In this document: positions 8,519 to 20,029 of the stretch, piece after piece | How positions within the stretch are numbered: the stretch's first letter is position 1 | Layout: the number at the start of each line of letters is the position of its first letter | Assembly: GCF_022179725.1 (NCBI RefSeq) | Contig: NZ_BPRC01000001.1 | Location: forward strand, 310,001 to 374,000 | Source of the DNA: Methylorubrum aminovorans | GTDB taxonomy: Bacteria > Pseudomonadota > Alphaproteobacteria > Rhizobiales > Beijerinckiaceae | Direction of reading: 5' to 3' | DNA length: 64,000 nucleotides | Notes under the pieces: generated by a model | Told to the model about the DNA's origin: nothing | Database searches by the model: none | The model's input: the letters and a program-made list of their open reading frames with translations, nothing else | Position numbers and translations under genes: made by a program

Positions 8519-8692
8519 ATGCGTCTTCGAACCTGTCTGCTGCTGGCCGTCGCGTCCACGGGTCTTGGGCTCTGCTTGCGCCTCGCCGTGCCGGTGACGC
8601 CGGTCGATGCGTCGTTTCGCGACGTGATGCGCCTCTATCAGTCGCAGGGCGCTCCGGGGCACAGCAACATGCCGGAAACGTCGGCGCCGTAG
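8519..8692 (+). CDS. Small exported protein of unknown function
   Basis: A 57-residue frame that starts MRLRTCLLLAVASTGLGLCL, a signal-peptide-like N terminus with Arg residues followed by a hydrophobic core, and ends in HSNMPETSAP. Codon third positions are GC-rich. No clear Shine-Dalgarno precedes the ATG, and I do not recognise a family. It lies between the terminator and the RND efflux genes, 194 bp upstream of the adaptor gene. It may be a genuine small periplasmic or membrane peptide. Confidence 0.45.
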   Translation: MRLRTCLLLAVASTGLGLCLRLAVPVTPVDASFRDVMRLYQSQGAPGHSNMPETSAP

Positions 8693-8886
8693 GAACACCG
8701 CATTATCGGGCCAGCCTCGCCGGCCGTACCGAGGCGGGCCCTTTTCGGGTGCGCGGTATCGACAGGACCGGACTTTCGGCCGACTGACGCGATTGAGGCA
8801 CCGTCCCGAAAGACGGCGCCCCATCAAAGATCTGGCGGACCGGCTCGCATTCGACGGCCGTGAACGACATGACGAGTATGTGAGGG

Positions 8887-10275
8887 ATGAACGAGAGTTC
8901 GCCGATACGCAGGGAGACCGCGCGGGAGTACCGGACCGCGGATCCGGTGCCGACCACCCCGGTCCGCCGACGCACGAAGTTCGGGCGCTGGATGCTCGCG
9001 CTGCTAATCCTCGGCGGCGTGGGCGCGGTGGCCCACCGCACCTATGATGCCCGGCAGAAGCCGGCCGGGGAGACGGCGCAGGCGCCGGGACCCGGTGGTC
9101 CTGGCCGCGGCGGCCGACCGGGCGAGATGAAACAGGCGGTCGGCGTCGCGCCGATCGTCAGCGGCGACATGCCGGTGGTGCTCCAGGGCCTCGGCACCGT
9201 GACGCCGCTCGCCACCGTCTCGATTCGCTCGCAGATCAGCGGCTACCTCACCAAGATCGGCTTTCGCGAGGGCCAGATGGTGAAGGAGGGCGATTTCCTG
9301 GCCCAGATCGACCCGCGGCCCTACGAGGCGCTGCTCGCCCAGTATCAGGGTCAGCTCGCCCGCGATCAGGCGCTCCTGCAGAATTCGAAGCTCGACCTCC
9401 AGCGCTACCAGACCCTGAACCGTCAGGATTCGATCTCGAAGCAGAACGTCGACACCCAGGCCGCCCTGGTGAAACAGAACGAGGGAACGGTCGCGGCCGA
9501 TCAGGCGCTGGTCGATCAGCAGAAGCTGAACCTCACCTACGCCCGGATCGTCGCGCCGGTGGAGGGTCGTGTGGGCCTGCGGCAGGTGGATCTCGGCAAC
9601 TACATCACCGCCGGCTCGACCAACATCGTCGTGGTCACGCAGCTGCGCCCGATCTCGGTGGTGTTCACGCTGCCGGAGGATGACGTGGCGCGGGTGATGC
9701 GCCGGGTGCGCGAGGGAGCCAAGCTCACCGTGCGCGCCTATGACCGCAGCGACCAGCACGAGATCGCCACGGGCCGCCTCGACACGGTGGACAACCAGAT
9801 CGACACCACGACCGGAACGGTGAAACTGCGGGCGATGTTCGAGAACGAGGACGAGGCCCTGTTCCCGAATCAGTTCGTCAACGCGCGCCTCACCGTCGAG
9901 ACGATCCGAAGCGCAGCGCTGGTGCCCAATGCCGCGATCCTGCGCGGCACGCCGGGCACCTACGTCTACCTGATGGACGGTGACGAGAAGGTCACGGTGC
10001 GCCCGATCAAGACCGGCGAGACCGATGGCGTGAACACGGTGGTTCTGTCCGGCCTTGCGCCGGGTGACCGCGTCGTCACCGACGGCACGGACCGGCTGCG
10101 CGAGGGGGCGCCCGTGCGGGTCGTCGGCCACCAGACCGGCCCGCAGGCCGCCGGACCGGCCACCGGCGCGCCCGGCGCGACGCTTCCCTCGACACCGGCG
10201 GCCGGTGCGCCGGCGCAGACGGGCTCCGGTGAGACAGCCCAGGAGCACCGGGGACGCCGGCGCCAGGCACAGTAA
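8887..10275 (+). CDS. mdtA: RND efflux periplasmic adaptor (MdtA-like)
   Basis: A 462-residue membrane-fusion protein that bridges the RND pump and the outer-membrane channel. It has a cytoplasmic tail, an inner-membrane anchor (about 35-51, MLALLILGGVGAVAH), a split biotinyl-lipoyl domain (SIRSQISGYLTKIGFREGQMVKEGDFLAQIDPRPYEA), an alpha-hairpin (LLAQYQGQLARDQALL to LNLTYARIVAP), a beta-barrel domain and a membrane-proximal domain. The C terminus is a long Pro/Ala/Gly-rich extension without a known role. It begins a four-gene operon with two RND pumps and an outer-membrane lipoprotein, the MdtABC plan. Confidence 0.9.
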   Translation: MNESSPIRRETAREYRTADPVPTTPVRRRTKFGRWMLALLILGGVGAVAHRTYDARQKPAGETAQAPGPGGPGRGGRPGEMKQAVGVAPIVSGDMPVVLQGLGTVTPLATVSIRSQISGYLTKIGFREGQMVKEGDFLAQIDPRPYEALLAQYQGQLARDQALLQNSKLDLQRYQTLNRQDSISKQNVDTQAALVKQNEGTVAADQALVDQQKLNLTYARIVAPVEGRVGLRQVDLGNYITAGSTNIVVVTQLRPISVVFTLPEDDVARVMRRVREGAKLTVRAYDRSDQHEIATGRLDTVDNQIDTTTGTVKLRAMFENEDEALFPNQFVNARLTVETIRSAALVPNAAILRGTPGTYVYLMDGDEKVTVRPIKTGETDGVNTVVLSGLAPGDRVVTDGTDRLREGAPVRVVGHQTGPQAAGPATGAPGATLPSTPAAGAPAQTGSGETAQEHRGRRRQAQ

Positions 10276-10287
10276 CCGGATGCGGCC

Positions 10288-13200
10288 ATGAACCCATCCC
10301 GCATCTTCATCCTGCGGCCCGTCGCAACGACCCTGTCGATGCTGGCGATCCTGATCGTCGGCGCGGTCTCGTACCTGAATCTGCCGGTCTCGGCCCTGCC
10401 CGCCGTCGATTACCCGACGATCCAGGTCCAGACCTTCTATCCGGGCGCCAGCCCGGAGGTGATGACTTCGGCCGTCACGGCGCCGCTGGAGCGGCAGTTC
10501 GGCCAGATGACCAACCTCAATCAGATGTCCTCGCAGAGTTCGGCGGGGGCGTCGGTCATCACGCTCCAGTTCAACCTCGACATCCCCCTCGACATCGCCG
10601 AGCAGTCGGTCCAGGCGGCGATCAACGCGGCCGGCAACTTGCTGCCGACCGACCTTCCGGCCCCGCCGATCTACGCCAAGGTCAATCCGGCCGACGCGCC
10701 GGTGCTGACACTGGCACTGACATCCAAGACAGTGCCGCTAACGCAGGTGCGCGATCTCGCCGAAACGCGGCTTGCCCAGAAGATCAGCCAGATCGCGGGT
10801 GTCGGCCTCGTCAGCATGGGCGGCGGCCAGCGGCTGGCGGTGCGGGTGCGTTTCAACGCGCTGGCGATGGCCGCCTACGGCCTCAACATCGACGACCTGC
10901 GCACGACGATCGCCAACCTCAACGTCAACACGCCCAAGGGCAACATCGACGGGCCGACCCAGTCCTACGCGATCAACGCCAACGATCAGGTCCGCGACCC
11001 GGCGGTCTATGCCAGCGCCATCATCGCCTACCGCAACGGCGCGCCCGTGCGGCTGACCGATGTCGCCGAGGTGGTCGAGGGGCCCGAGAACACGCGGCTC
11101 GGCGCCTGGGCCGACCGCACCCCCGCGGTCATCCTCAACATCCAGCGCCAGCCCGGCGCCAACGTCATCGACACGGTGGACCGCATCAAGCGGCTGCTGC
11201 CGCAACTCGAAGCGACGATGCCGGCTTCGGTCTCCATCGCCACGCTGACCGACCGCACCACGACGATCCGCGCCTCGGTGCACGACGTGCAGTTCGAGCT
11301 GATGCTCGCCATCGCCCTCGTCGTGATGGTGATCTTCCTGTTCCTGCGCAGCTTTTCCGCCACGCTGATCCCGAGCCTGTCGGTCCCGCTCTCGCTGATC
11401 GGCGCGCTCGCCGCGATGGATGCCTGGGGCTTCTCCCTCGACAACCTCTCCCTGATGGCGCTCACCATCGCCACCGGCTTCGTGGTGGATGACGCCATCG
11501 TGGTGATCGAGAACATCGCCCGCCACGTGGAGGAGGGCGACGATCCGTTCGAGGCGGCGCTGAAGGGCTCCCGCGAGATCGGCTTCACCATCATCTCGCT
11601 CACCGTCTCGTTGATCGCGGTGCTGATTCCGCTGCTCTTCATGGCCGACGTGGTCGGAAGGCTGTTCCGCGAGTTCGCCATCACCCTCTCGGCCACCATC
11701 GTGATCTCGGCCGTGGTCTCGCTGACGCTCGTGCCCATGATGTGCGCGCGGCTGCTGAAGCCCGTCGCCCACGGCGCCGACACGCCCGCCACCCGGCGCG
11801 AGGGCCCGATCGCTCGCATGGGCCGGCGGCTGAACGACGGGGTCATCACGCTCTACGGCAGGGCCCTGCGGGTCGTGCTCGCCCATCAGGGGCTGACGCT
11901 CATCGTCACCCTCGGCACCGTGGCGCTCACCGCCTGGCTCTTCGTGGTGATCCCCAAGGGCTTCTTCCCCGTGCAGGACACGGGCGTGATCCAGGGCATC
12001 TCCCAGGCCGATCAGAGCGTCTCCTACGAGGCCATGGCCGAGCGGCAGCAGGCGCTCGCCGACGTGGTGCTGAAGGATCCGGACGTCGCCAGCCTGTCCT
12101 CGTTCATCGGCGTGGACGGGCAGAACGTGACGCTCAATTCGGGCCGCTTCCTCATCAACCTGAAGCCGCGGGAGGCGCGCGGGGCGGATGCGAGCACGAT
12201 CATCCGCCGCCTCAACGCGGCGACCGCCGCCGTGCCCGGCGTGCGGCTCTACATGCAGCCCGTGCAGGACCTGACGATCGACACCGCCGTCTCGGCAACG
12301 CAGTACCAAGTCATCCTCGAGAACCCGAACCTCGGCGATTTCGAAACCTGGGTGCCGCGCTACGTCGAGGCCCTGCGCCGCTCGCCGCTGCTCGCCGACG
12401 TGACCAGCGACTACCAGGGCAACGGGCTGGCGGCCTACGTCACCATCGACCGGCCGACCGCCGGCCGCTACGGCATCACGCCGGCCACGATCGACAACGT
12501 GCTCTACGACTCCTTCGGCCAGCGCATCGTCTCGACCATCTTCACCCAATCGAGCCAGTACCGGGTCATCCTCGAGGCGGACCCGAAGCTGCACACCTCG
12601 CTCGCCTCCCTCGAGAACCTCTACCTGCCGTCCTCCACCGCGCCCTCCGGGCAGGTGCCGCTCTCGGCGGTGGCGAAGATCGAAGAGCGGCGCGCGCCGC
12701 TGCTGATCGGCCATCTCGGCCAGTTCCCGGCCACCACCGTCTCGTTCAACCTCGCGCCGGGCGTCGCCCTGGGGCAGGCGGTGGACGCGCTGGAGGCCGC
12801 GCGCAAGGAGATCGATCTTCCGGCGAGCTTCAACGTGGTGCCGCAGGGCTCGGTGATCGCCTTCCAGACGGCTTTGTCCAACGAGCTGTTCCTCGTCTGC
12901 GCGGCAATCATCACCGTCTACATCGTGCTCGGCGTGCTCTACGAGAGCTTCATCCACCCCATCACCATCCTCTCGACGCTGCCCTCGGCCGGCATCGGCG
13001 CCTTGCTCGGTCTGATGTGGTTCGGGCTCTCCCTCGACATCATCGCGATCATCGGCATCGTGCTCCTGATCGGCATCGTGAAGAAGAACGCGATCATGAT
13101 GATCGACTTCGCGCTGCAGGCCGAGCGTGAGGAGGGCAAGACCCCGCGTGACGCGATCTACGAGGCCTGCCTATTGCGCTTCCGCCCGATCCTGATGACG

Positions 13201-13425
13201 ACGCTCGCCGCTCTGTTCGCGGCGGTGCCGATGATCGTCGGTTCGGGCGTCGGCTCGGAGCTGCGCCAGCCGCTCGGTATCGTCATCGCCGGCGGCCTCA
13301 TCGTCAGCCAGGTGCTGACGCTGTTCACAACCCCCGTCATCTACCTCGCCTTCGACCGGCTGGAGCGGCGCATCACCCGGCGGCGCGAGCGGGACGGGCT
13401 GGCGCCGGGCGGGGCGGCGCCTTGA
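10288..13425 (+). CDS. mdtB: RND efflux permease (MdtB-like)
   Basis: A 1045-residue inner-membrane proton/drug antiporter of the HAE1 family. It shows the full RND pattern: an N-terminal transmembrane helix ([34 protein letters not shown]), two large periplasmic loops, and helix 4 with the proton-relay aspartate pair in [19 protein letters not shown]; the C-terminal half has [22 protein letters not shown]. In E. coli MdtB forms a heterotrimer with MdtC, and a second RND gene follows directly, so the same is likely. It starts 12 bp after the adaptor gene and its stop overlaps the TTG start of the next gene (TTGA at 13422-13425). Confidence 0.92.
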   Translation: MNPSRIFILRPVATTLSMLAILIVGAVSYLNLPVSALPAVDYPTIQVQTFYPGASPEVMTSAVTAPLERQFGQMTNLNQMSSQSSAGASVITLQFNLDIPLDIAEQSVQAAINAAGNLLPTDLPAPPIYAKVNPADAPVLTLALTSKTVPLTQVRDLAETRLAQKISQIAGVGLVSMGGGQRLAVRVRFNALAMAAYGLNIDDLRTTIANLNVNTPKGNIDGPTQSYAINANDQVRDPAVYASAIIAYRNGAPVRLTDVAEVVEGPENTRLGAWADRTPAVILNIQRQPGANVIDTVDRIKRLLPQLEATMPASVSIATLTDRTTTIRASVHDVQFELMLAIALVVMVIFLFLRSFSATLIPSLSVPLSLIGALAAMDAWGFSLDNLSLMALTIATGFVVDDAIVVIENIARHVEEGDDPFEAALKGSREIGFTIISLTVSLIAVLIPLLFMADVVGRLFREFAITLSATIVISAVVSLTLVPMMCARLLKPVAHGADTPATRREGPIARMGRRLNDGVITLYGRALRVVLAHQGLTLIVTLGTVALTAWLFVVIPKGFFPVQDTGVIQGISQADQSVSYEAMAERQQALADVVLKDPDVASLSSFIGVDGQNVTLNSGRFLINLKPREARGADASTIIRRLNAATAAVPGVRLYMQPVQDLTIDTAVSATQYQVILENPNLGDFETWVPRYVEALRRSPLLADVTSDYQGNGLAAYVTIDRPTAGRYGITPATIDNVLYDSFGQRIVSTIFTQSSQYRVILEADPKLHTSLASLENLYLPSSTAPSGQVPLSAVAKIEERRAPLLIGHLGQFPATTVSFNLAPGVALGQAVDALEAARKEIDLPASFNVVPQGSVIAFQTALSNELFLVCAAIITVYIVLGVLYESFIHPITILSTLPSAGIGALLGLMWFGLSLDIIAIIGIVLLIGIVKKNAIMMIDFALQAEREEGKTPRDAIYEACLLRFRPILMTTLAALFAAVPMIVGSGVGSELRQPLGIVIAGGLIVSQVLTLFTTPVIYLAFDRLERRITRRRERDGLAPGGAAP

Positions 13426-16400
13426 ACCTCTCCGAACCCTTCATCCGTCGCCCGGTCGCGACGACGCTTCTCACCATCGGCCTGATGCTTGCCGGCCTGT
13501 TCGCCTATGTGCGGCTGCCGGTGGCGCCGCTGCCGCAGGTCGATTTCCCCGTCATCCTCGTCCAGGCCCAGATGGCCGGCGCCTCGCCGGAGACCATGGC
13601 GACCACGGTCGCCGCGCCGCTGGAGCGACGGCTCGGGGCCATCGCCGACGTCAACGAGATGACGTCCACAAGTTCGACCGGCACGGTTCGGATCGTCCTG
13701 CTGTTCGGCCTCAACCGAGACATCGACGGCGCCGCCCGTGACGTGCAGGCGGCGATCAACGCTGCGCGTGCCGACCTGCCGACGGCGCTCCGCACCAACC
13801 CGACCTACCGCAAGTTCAATCCGGCCGATTCGCCGATCCTGATCCTCGGGCTGACCTCAGACACGCTGACGCCGGGCCAACTCTACGATTCCGCCGCGAC
13901 CATCGTGCAGCAGCGGATGAGTCAGGTTGAGGGTGTCGGCAACGTCGATATCGGCGGCTCGTCGTTGCCGGCGGTGCGGGTCGAGCTCGATCCGACTGCC
14001 CTGTTCCACTACGGCATCGGCCTGGAAGGCATCCGCGCGGGGTTGGCCTCGGCCAACGCCAACTCGCCCAAGGGCGACATCGTGGCGGGCGAGCGCCGCT
14101 ACCAGCTCTACGCCAACGACCAGGGCCGGCAGGCCTCCGACTACCGCGACATCGTCGTGGCCTACCGCAACGGCGCCGCCGTGCGGCTCGCCGATGTCGG
14201 CGAGGTGGTCGACTCGGTCGAGGACAAGCGCAATCTCGGCCTCGTCGACGGCAAGCCGGGCGTGATCCTGTTCATCTACAAGCAGCCAGGCTCGAACGTC
14301 GTCGAGACGGTGGAGCGGGTGCGCGCGGCGATCCCGCAGGTGAAGGCGGCGCTGCCCGGCGACATCGACCTCGACATCTCCGGCGACCGCTCGGCCACGA
14401 TCCGCGCGTCGCTGGCGAGCACCGAGGAGACGCTGATCATCGCGGTGATCCTCGTCATCTTCGTCACCTTCATCTTCCTGCGCTCGTGGCGGGCGACGCT
14501 GATCCCGGCGGTGGCGGTGCCGATCTCGATCATCGGCACCTTCGCCGCGATGTGGATGCTCGACTACTCCCTCGACATCCTCTCGCTGATGGCCCTCATC
14601 ATCGCGACCGGCTTCGTCGTCGACGACGCCATCGTCGTGCTGGAGAACATCCAGCGCCATATCGAGGCGGGCAAGCCGCGGGTCGAGGCGGCGCTGATCG
14701 GCGCCCGCGAGGTCGGCTTCACCGTCGTCTCGATGAGCCTGTCGCTGATTGCCGTGTTCCTGCCGATCCTCTTGATGGGCGGCATCGTCGGTCGGCTCTT
14801 CCGGGAATTCGCGGTCACGCTCTCGATCGCGATCCTCGTCTCGCTGGTGCTCTCGCTGACGACGACGCCGATGATGTGCGCCCTGCTGCTCAAGCCCGAG
14901 GCGCAGGCGCATGCGGGCAAGCGCCCCAATTTCCTGCTACGGATGCTGGAGGGCGGCTTCGACGCGCTGCTGCGCGGCTACGAGCGCAGCTTACGGTTCG
15001 CGCTCCGTCATCGCCGCCTGACCGCGCTCAGCGTGTTCGCCGCGATCGGGCTGACGGTCTACGGCTACATTATCGTGCCGAAGGGATTCTTCCCCGATCA
15101 GGATACCGGCCAGCTCATGGGCGGCATCCAGGCCGACCAGCGCATCTCGTTCCAGTCGATGAAGGACAAGCTGGAGCGGGCGAGCGCCATCGTGCAGGCG
15201 GATCCGGCGGTGGAGAGCATCGTCGGCTTCACCGGCGGGCGCGGCACGAATTCCGCCAACGTCTTCGTCGGGCTCAAACCCTTAGGTCAGCGCGATTCGA
15301 TCGAGAAGGTGATGGCGCGGCTTCGGCCCAAGCTCGCCCAGGTCGCGGGCGCGCGCCTGTACCTGTTCCCGCGCCAGGATCTGAGAATGGGCGGGCGCCA
15401 GAGCTTCGCCCAGTACCAGTACACGCTCCAGGGCGACACCGCGGCCGAACTCTACGCCGCCTCGCCCAAGCTTCTGCAGGCCCTTCAGAAGCGCACCGAC
15501 ATCTTCGCCGATGTGACCTCCGATCAGCAGGAGGGCGGGCTGGAGAGCCGGCTCGTCATCGATCGGGCGACCGCCTTCCGCTACGGCATCACGCCGGACC
15601 AGATCGACAATACGCTCTACGACGCCTTCGGCCAGCGGCAGGTCTCGACGATCTACAATCCGCTCAACCAGTACCACGTGGTGATGGAGATCGCGCCGCG
15701 ATACCTTCAGAACCCGGAGGTGCTGAAGACGATCTATGTCTCGACCACGGGCGGACGGGCGCGGGGCTCGGCCACCACCAACGCGGTCGCCGGCACGGTC
15801 TCGGGCGGCGGGACCACGACGCCCTCGCCAGCCTCGACGTCGGGCACCTCCACCACCGATACGGCCGCAGCCATCGCCGCCGACTCGGCGCGCAACGCCG
15901 CAGGCAACGCCATCGCCGCGAGCCGGGGCAGCGCATCGTCGAGTGCGCCGGTGTCGAGCGCCAAGGAGACGATGGTCCCGCTCTCGGCCTTCGCCCGTTT
16001 CGAGACCGGCAACGCCCCGGTCCAAGTGGCCCATCAGGGCCTGTTCGTGGCGACAACGATCTCGTTCAACCTCGTGCCGGGCAAGAGCCTGGGCGAGGCG
16101 ACCGCCGTCATCAACCAGACCATGCTCGATCTGCAATTGCCGCAGACCATCCACGGCGAGTTCGCGGGCGCGGCCAAGAGCTATCAGGATTCGGCCTCGC
16201 GCCAGCCGCTGCTGATCCTGGCGGCGCTGCTCGCCGTCTACGCCGTGCTGGGCATCCTCTACGAGAGCTACATCCACCCGCTGACGATCCTCTCGACGCT
16301 CCCCTCGGCCGGCATCGGCGCCATCGTCGCGCTGCTCACCACCGGCACCGAGTTCACCATCATCGCGCTGATCGCGGTGTTCCTGCTGATCGGCATCGTG

Positions 16401-16736
16401 AAGAAGAACGCGATCCTGATGATCGACTTCGCCATTGATGCGGAGCGGAAGCGCGGCCTCGCGCCGGGGGAGGCGATCTACGAGGCCTGCATCCTGCGCT
16501 TCCGGCCGATCATGATGACGACGCTCGCCGCCCTGCTCGGCGCGGCCCCGCTCATCATCGCCGGCGGCGAGGGCGCCGAGCTGCGCCGCCCGCTCGGGAT
16601 CGCGATCGTCGGTGGACTCATCGTCAGCCAGATCCTGACCCTCTACACGACACCGGTCGTCTACCTGTATCTCGACCGTCTCCGGCTCTGGGCGAAGCGT
16701 CGCCGGGGCGGACCCGCGACGGTGCCGGCCGAGTGA
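13422..16736 (+). CDS. mdtC: RND efflux permease (MdtC-like) with a low-complexity insertion
   Basis: A 1104-residue RND pump, partner of the preceding permease. The relay aspartates are present ([19 protein letters not shown]), as is [23 protein letters not shown] near the C terminus. It is about 75 residues longer than usual because of a Ser/Thr/Ala/Gly-rich stretch at about residues 775-848, between TIYVSTTGG and the conserved [14 protein letters not shown] in the second periplasmic region. The start codon is TTG overlapping the mdtB-like stop, so translation is probably coupled. The substrates of this pump are not predictable. Confidence 0.92.
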   Translation: MNLSEPFIRRPVATTLLTIGLMLAGLFAYVRLPVAPLPQVDFPVILVQAQMAGASPETMATTVAAPLERRLGAIADVNEMTSTSSTGTVRIVLLFGLNRDIDGAARDVQAAINAARADLPTALRTNPTYRKFNPADSPILILGLTSDTLTPGQLYDSAATIVQQRMSQVEGVGNVDIGGSSLPAVRVELDPTALFHYGIGLEGIRAGLASANANSPKGDIVAGERRYQLYANDQGRQASDYRDIVVAYRNGAAVRLADVGEVVDSVEDKRNLGLVDGKPGVILFIYKQPGSNVVETVERVRAAIPQVKAALPGDIDLDISGDRSATIRASLASTEETLIIAVILVIFVTFIFLRSWRATLIPAVAVPISIIGTFAAMWMLDYSLDILSLMALIIATGFVVDDAIVVLENIQRHIEAGKPRVEAALIGAREVGFTVVSMSLSLIAVFLPILLMGGIVGRLFREFAVTLSIAILVSLVLSLTTTPMMCALLLKPEAQAHAGKRPNFLLRMLEGGFDALLRGYERSLRFALRHRRLTALSVFAAIGLTVYGYIIVPKGFFPDQDTGQLMGGIQADQRISFQSMKDKLERASAIVQADPAVESIVGFTGGRGTNSANVFVGLKPLGQRDSIEKVMARLRPKLAQVAGARLYLFPRQDLRMGGRQSFAQYQYTLQGDTAAELYAASPKLLQALQKRTDIFADVTSDQQEGGLESRLVIDRATAFRYGITPDQIDNTLYDAFGQRQVSTIYNPLNQYHVVMEIAPRYLQNPEVLKTIYVSTTGGRARGSATTNAVAGTVSGGGTTTPSPASTSGTSTTDTAAAIAADSARNAAGNAIAASRGSASSSAPVSSAKETMVPLSAFARFETGNAPVQVAHQGLFVATTISFNLVPGKSLGEATAVINQTMLDLQLPQTIHGEFAGAAKSYQDSASRQPLLILAALLAVYAVLGILYESYIHPLTILSTLPSAGIGAIVALLTTGTEFTIIALIAVFLLIGIVKKNAILMIDFAIDAERKRGLAPGEAIYEACILRFRPIMMTTLAALLGAAPLIIAGGEGAELRRPLGIAIVGGLIVSQILTLYTTPVVYLYLDRLRLWAKRRRGGPATVPAE

Positions 16737-16749
16737 GGATGGTTGTTTC

Positions 16750-18297
16750 GTGATCCGTGATTTGCACGAAGGCCGCCCGCGTCGAGCGGGGAGGGGAGGG
16801 TTTGCGACTCTGCTCCGCTTCTCCGGCGTCGCTATCCTTGCCGCGACCACCTCCGGCTGCCTCGTCGGCCCCGATTATTCGCGACCCTCCGTCGAGACGC
16901 CGCTGGCGTTCAAGCAGGGGGGGATGCGCGAGGACAGCTTGGCCTACGTCCAGGCGCAGAAGGGCTGGCGCCCGGCGCTGCCGAACGACGCGGCCGAGCG
17001 AGGCGATTGGTGGCGGGTCTTCAACGATCCGACCCTCGACCGGCTGATCCGCTCGATCGACGTGGACAACCAGAATCTCCGCGCCCAGATCGCGGTCTAC
17101 GATCAGGCCCGCGCCCTGGTGGCGCAAGCGCGCGCCGCCCTGTTCCCCACGGTGATCGGCGCGCCGAGCATCACCCGCTCGCGGGCCCTGGGGACGGAGC
17201 GCACGACGGTCTCGCTCCAGGGGCAGGCGAGCTGGGAGCTCGACCTGTTCGGCGGCATCCGGCGCCAGATCGAGAGCGATGTCGCCTCCGCCCAGGCCTC
17301 GGCCGCCGACCTCGCCCTGGTGCGCCTCAGCCTCCAGGCGGAGCTGGCCACCGCCTATCTTCAGCTGCGCTACCAGGATGCGCTGAAGCGGGTGCTTCAG
17401 GAGAACGTCGAGGGCTTCAAGCGCAGCCTCGCCATCGCCGAGAACCAGTACAATGCGGGCGTGGCCGCCCGCTCCGACGTCATCACCGCGCAGACGCAGC
17501 TCCAGACCACCGAGGCCTCGCTGATCGCCGTCGATCTGCAGCGGGCGACCTTCGAGCACGCCGTGGCGATCCTCACCGGCAGGCCCCCTTCCGAATTCAA
17601 GCTGCCCTTCTCGCCCCTGCCGGTGCGTCCCCCGTCGGTACCGGTCGGCATCCCTTCCGACCTCTTGGAGCGCCGGCCCGATATCGCCGGGTCCGAGCGG
17701 CTGGTGCAGGCACAGAGTGAGCAGATCGGCGTAGCGGTCTCCGCCTTCTTCCCCACCGTCACGCTCTCGGCCTCGGGCGGATTCTCGGGCGCGACCAGCA
17801 ATGGCGTATTCTCGGCAGCCAACCGCGTCTGGTCGATCGCCGCCAACGGCAGTCAGGTGTTCTTCGACGGCGGTGCCCGCGCCGCGGTGCTGCAGACGGC
17901 GCGGGCCGCCTACGAGGCGGCGGTGGCCAATTACCGGCAGACGGTGCTGACCGCCTTCGGCGAGGTCGAGAACGGGCTGGCCGGCGTGCGCATCCTGGCA
18001 CGGCAGCAGGCGAAGCAGGACGAGGCGGTGGCCTCGGCCCGGCGCGCGGTCGAGATCGCGCTCAACGAGTACCGGGCCGGCACGCAGAACTACACCACGG
18101 TGGTGACCGCTCAGGCCTTGCAGATCAACAACGAGGTCACCGCGCTGCAGATCCGCCTCAATCGCTTCACCACCGCCGTGGCGCTGATCCGGTCGCTCGG
18201 CGGGGGCTGGGACGCCCGCTCGCTTCCGACTGGCGAAGAGCTCAAGGGCGCGCGCCTGCCGATCGACGGCGGCTCGGCCGTCCGCACCGACGAGTAG
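16750..18297 (+). CDS. Outer-membrane efflux lipoprotein (NodT/OprM family)
   Basis: A 515-residue TolC-like channel. It starts at GTG 16750 (GAGGAT nine bases upstream) with a signal sequence and lipobox ending TTSGC, so C37 should be lipidated. LVGPDYSRPSVETP after the Cys is the typical OprM/NodT N terminus. The two outer-membrane efflux repeats follow, with WWRVFNDPTLDRLI, the coiled-coil NQNLRAQIAVYDQARALVAQARAAL and ENQYNAGVAARSDVITAQTQL in the first half, and EYRAGTQNYTTVVTAQ in the second. It lies 13 bp after the mdtC-like gene and completes a tripartite pump. Confidence 0.92.
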   Translation: MIRDLHEGRPRRAGRGGFATLLRFSGVAILAATTSGCLVGPDYSRPSVETPLAFKQGGMREDSLAYVQAQKGWRPALPNDAAERGDWWRVFNDPTLDRLIRSIDVDNQNLRAQIAVYDQARALVAQARAALFPTVIGAPSITRSRALGTERTTVSLQGQASWELDLFGGIRRQIESDVASAQASAADLALVRLSLQAELATAYLQLRYQDALKRVLQENVEGFKRSLAIAENQYNAGVAARSDVITAQTQLQTTEASLIAVDLQRATFEHAVAILTGRPPSEFKLPFSPLPVRPPSVPVGIPSDLLERRPDIAGSERLVQAQSEQIGVAVSAFFPTVTLSASGGFSGATSNGVFSAANRVWSIAANGSQVFFDGGARAAVLQTARAAYEAAVANYRQTVLTAFGEVENGLAGVRILARQQAKQDEAVASARRAVEIALNEYRAGTQNYTTVVTAQALQINNEVTALQIRLNRFTTAVALIRSLGGGWDARSLPTGEELKGARLPIDGGSAVRTDE

Positions 18298-18303
18298 GGA
18301 CCA

Positions 18304-18337
18304 TTCCGGCGGCCGGAGCAGGGCAGCCCGGCCGGAA
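18304..18337 (+). terminator. Hairpin after the efflux operon
   Basis: TTCCGGC (18304-18310) pairs with GCCGGAA (18331-18337), with further GC pairing inside. There is no T-run, so it is a terminator-like or mRNA-stabilising hairpin rather than a clear intrinsic terminator. Confidence 0.35.
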
Positions 18338-18412
18338 CACGGGGCGCGGGATGCTGTTGAAACCGGGATCTCAGCGGTCGGCCCGTCGCCGGCCGGCAGC
18401 CCCGGATGATCG

Positions 18413-19921
18413 ATGCCCGACGCCCGCGCTCACGACACCCCCGATACGCCGCAGGCCCCGCCCTGCACCCTCGTGGTCTTCGGAGCCGGCGGCGATCTGA
18501 CGAAGCGCCTGCTGATGCCGGCGCTCTACAATCTTGCCGGTGGCGGGCTGCTTGCCGAAAAATTCTCGATCCTCGGCGTCGATCACAACCCGCTCACGGA
18601 TGATGGCTGGCGCGACGACCTGACGAAGACGATGGAGTCCTTCGCCGGGGATCCGTCGGCCGAGTTCCATCCCGAGCGGATCGATCCGCAGCCCTGGGGC
18701 TTCATCCGCGAGCGCCTGCACGTGATGCAGGGCGATTTTTCCAAAGCGGCGACCTTCCAGGATCTTGCCGGGCGGCTGAGCGGCAATGTGGTGTTCTACC
18801 TCGCGGTCGCTGCCCGCTTCTTCGGACCCGTCGTCGAAGGCCTCGGCAAGGCCGGCCTGCTTGAACAGTCGGACGGCGCCTTCCGCCGTGTCATCATCGA
18901 GAAGCCGTTCGGCTCGGACCTCGCTTCCGCCAAGGCGCTCAACGAAACCATTCTCGCGCAGGGCGACGAGAGCCAGTTCTACCGGATCGACCACTTCCTC
19001 GGAAAGGAGACGGTCCAGAGCATCCTGGTGATTCGCTTCGCCAACGCCCTGCTCGACCCGGTCTGGCGGCGCGACTACGTCGATCATGTCGAGATCACTG
19101 CCGCCGAGACGATCGGCGTCGAGGAGCGCGGCCGCTTTTACGAGCCGACGGGCGCGCTGCGAGACATGGTGCCCAACCACCTGTTCCAGCTCCTCACCAT
19201 GGTGGCGATGGAGCCGCCGGGCTCGTTCGATGCCGAGGCCGTGCGCGACGAGAAGACGAGGCTGGTGACGGCGATCCGCCCGATCTCGCCGGAGGACGCC
19301 GTGCGCGGCCAGTATGCCGCCGGACGCGAGGGGGGCAGGGATGCGGCGGCCTACCGCGACGAGCCGGATGTGGCCGAGGATTCCCGCACCGAGACCTACG
19401 TCGCGCTCAAGATCGCGATCGAGAATGAGCGCTGGTCCGGCGTGCCGTTCTACCTGCGCACCGGCAAGTGCCTGGCCGATCGGCGCACGGAGATCGCGGT
19501 GCATTTCAAGCCGGCCCCCTTCACCCTCTTCAAAGTGAAGGAGGGCGCGGACCCTTCTTCGAACGTCATGCGCCTGCGCATCGACCCGGAACCCGGCTCG
19601 GCGACACGCCTGAACGTGAAGCGGCCGGGTCCGCAGATGCATCTCTCCGCGATCGAGACCGGCTTTCGCTACGCCGACTTCTTCGAGCCCGCTTCGACGG
19701 TCGGCTACGAGACGCTGATCTACGACTGCATGATCGGAGACCCGACCCTGTTCCAGCGCGCCGACACCATCGAGGCGAGTTGGGCCGCCGTCGATCCGCT
19801 GATCCAGGCCTGGACGGACGCGCCGGTCTGCTTCTATGCGGCGGGGAGTCCGGGGCCGAAGGAGGCGGACGAACTCCTTGGCCGAGACGGGCGCGCCTGG
19901 CTGCCATTAGGGGAGAAGTAG
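18413..19921 (+). CDS. zwf: Glucose-6-phosphate 1-dehydrogenase
   Basis: A 502-residue cytosolic enzyme that oxidises glucose 6-phosphate to 6-phosphogluconolactone with NADP+ (or NAD+), feeding the Entner-Doudoroff or pentose-phosphate routes. The dinucleotide-binding GAGGDLTKRLLMPALYNL is at the N terminus (this family's GxxGDLxxR), IIEKPFGSDLASA follows, and the active-site His lies in the signature RIDHFLGKE. The C-terminal domain contains FYLRTGKCLADRRTEIAVHFKP. No pgl or edd gene follows, so zwf is probably transcribed on its own here. Confidence 0.95.
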   Translation: MPDARAHDTPDTPQAPPCTLVVFGAGGDLTKRLLMPALYNLAGGGLLAEKFSILGVDHNPLTDDGWRDDLTKTMESFAGDPSAEFHPERIDPQPWGFIRERLHVMQGDFSKAATFQDLAGRLSGNVVFYLAVAARFFGPVVEGLGKAGLLEQSDGAFRRVIIEKPFGSDLASAKALNETILAQGDESQFYRIDHFLGKETVQSILVIRFANALLDPVWRRDYVDHVEITAAETIGVEERGRFYEPTGALRDMVPNHLFQLLTMVAMEPPGSFDAEAVRDEKTRLVTAIRPISPEDAVRGQYAAGREGGRDAAAYRDEPDVAEDSRTETYVALKIAIENERWSGVPFYLRTGKCLADRRTEIAVHFKPAPFTLFKVKEGADPSSNVMRLRIDPEPGSATRLNVKRPGPQMHLSAIETGFRYADFFEPASTVGYETLIYDCMIGDPTLFQRADTIEASWAAVDPLIQAWTDAPVCFYAAGSPGPKEADELLGRDGRAWLPLGEK

Positions 19922-19926
19922 CGCGC

Positions 19927-20025
19927 CGTCATCGCGAGCGTCAGCGAAGCGATCCGTGGCGCGGCACTGCCGGATGAGGTCCGCGCCCTGGATTGCCTGC
20001 GTGTCTCCCAGGGATAAAGATGCGG
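19927..20025 (+). repeat. Dispersed palindromic-type intergenic repeat, copy A
   Basis: The zwf-leuB gap holds CGTCATCGCGAGCG (19927-19940) and CAGCGAAGCGATCC (19942-19955), with CTGGATTGCCTGCG further on (19988-20001). The same modules occur in opposite order and orientation after mtaP (46395-46479). Such CGTCATCGCGAG...GAAGCGATCC elements are common intergenic repeats in Hyphomicrobiales. It separates two convergent genes. Confidence 0.55.
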
Positions 20026-20029
20026 GCAT

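Noticed and set aside
10738..12957. Long antisense frame (739 codons) opposite the mdtB-like gene
   Set aside because: Composition is His/Arg/Asp/Gly-rich as expected of the antisense of a GC-rich gene; the sense strand encodes a complete RND pump.
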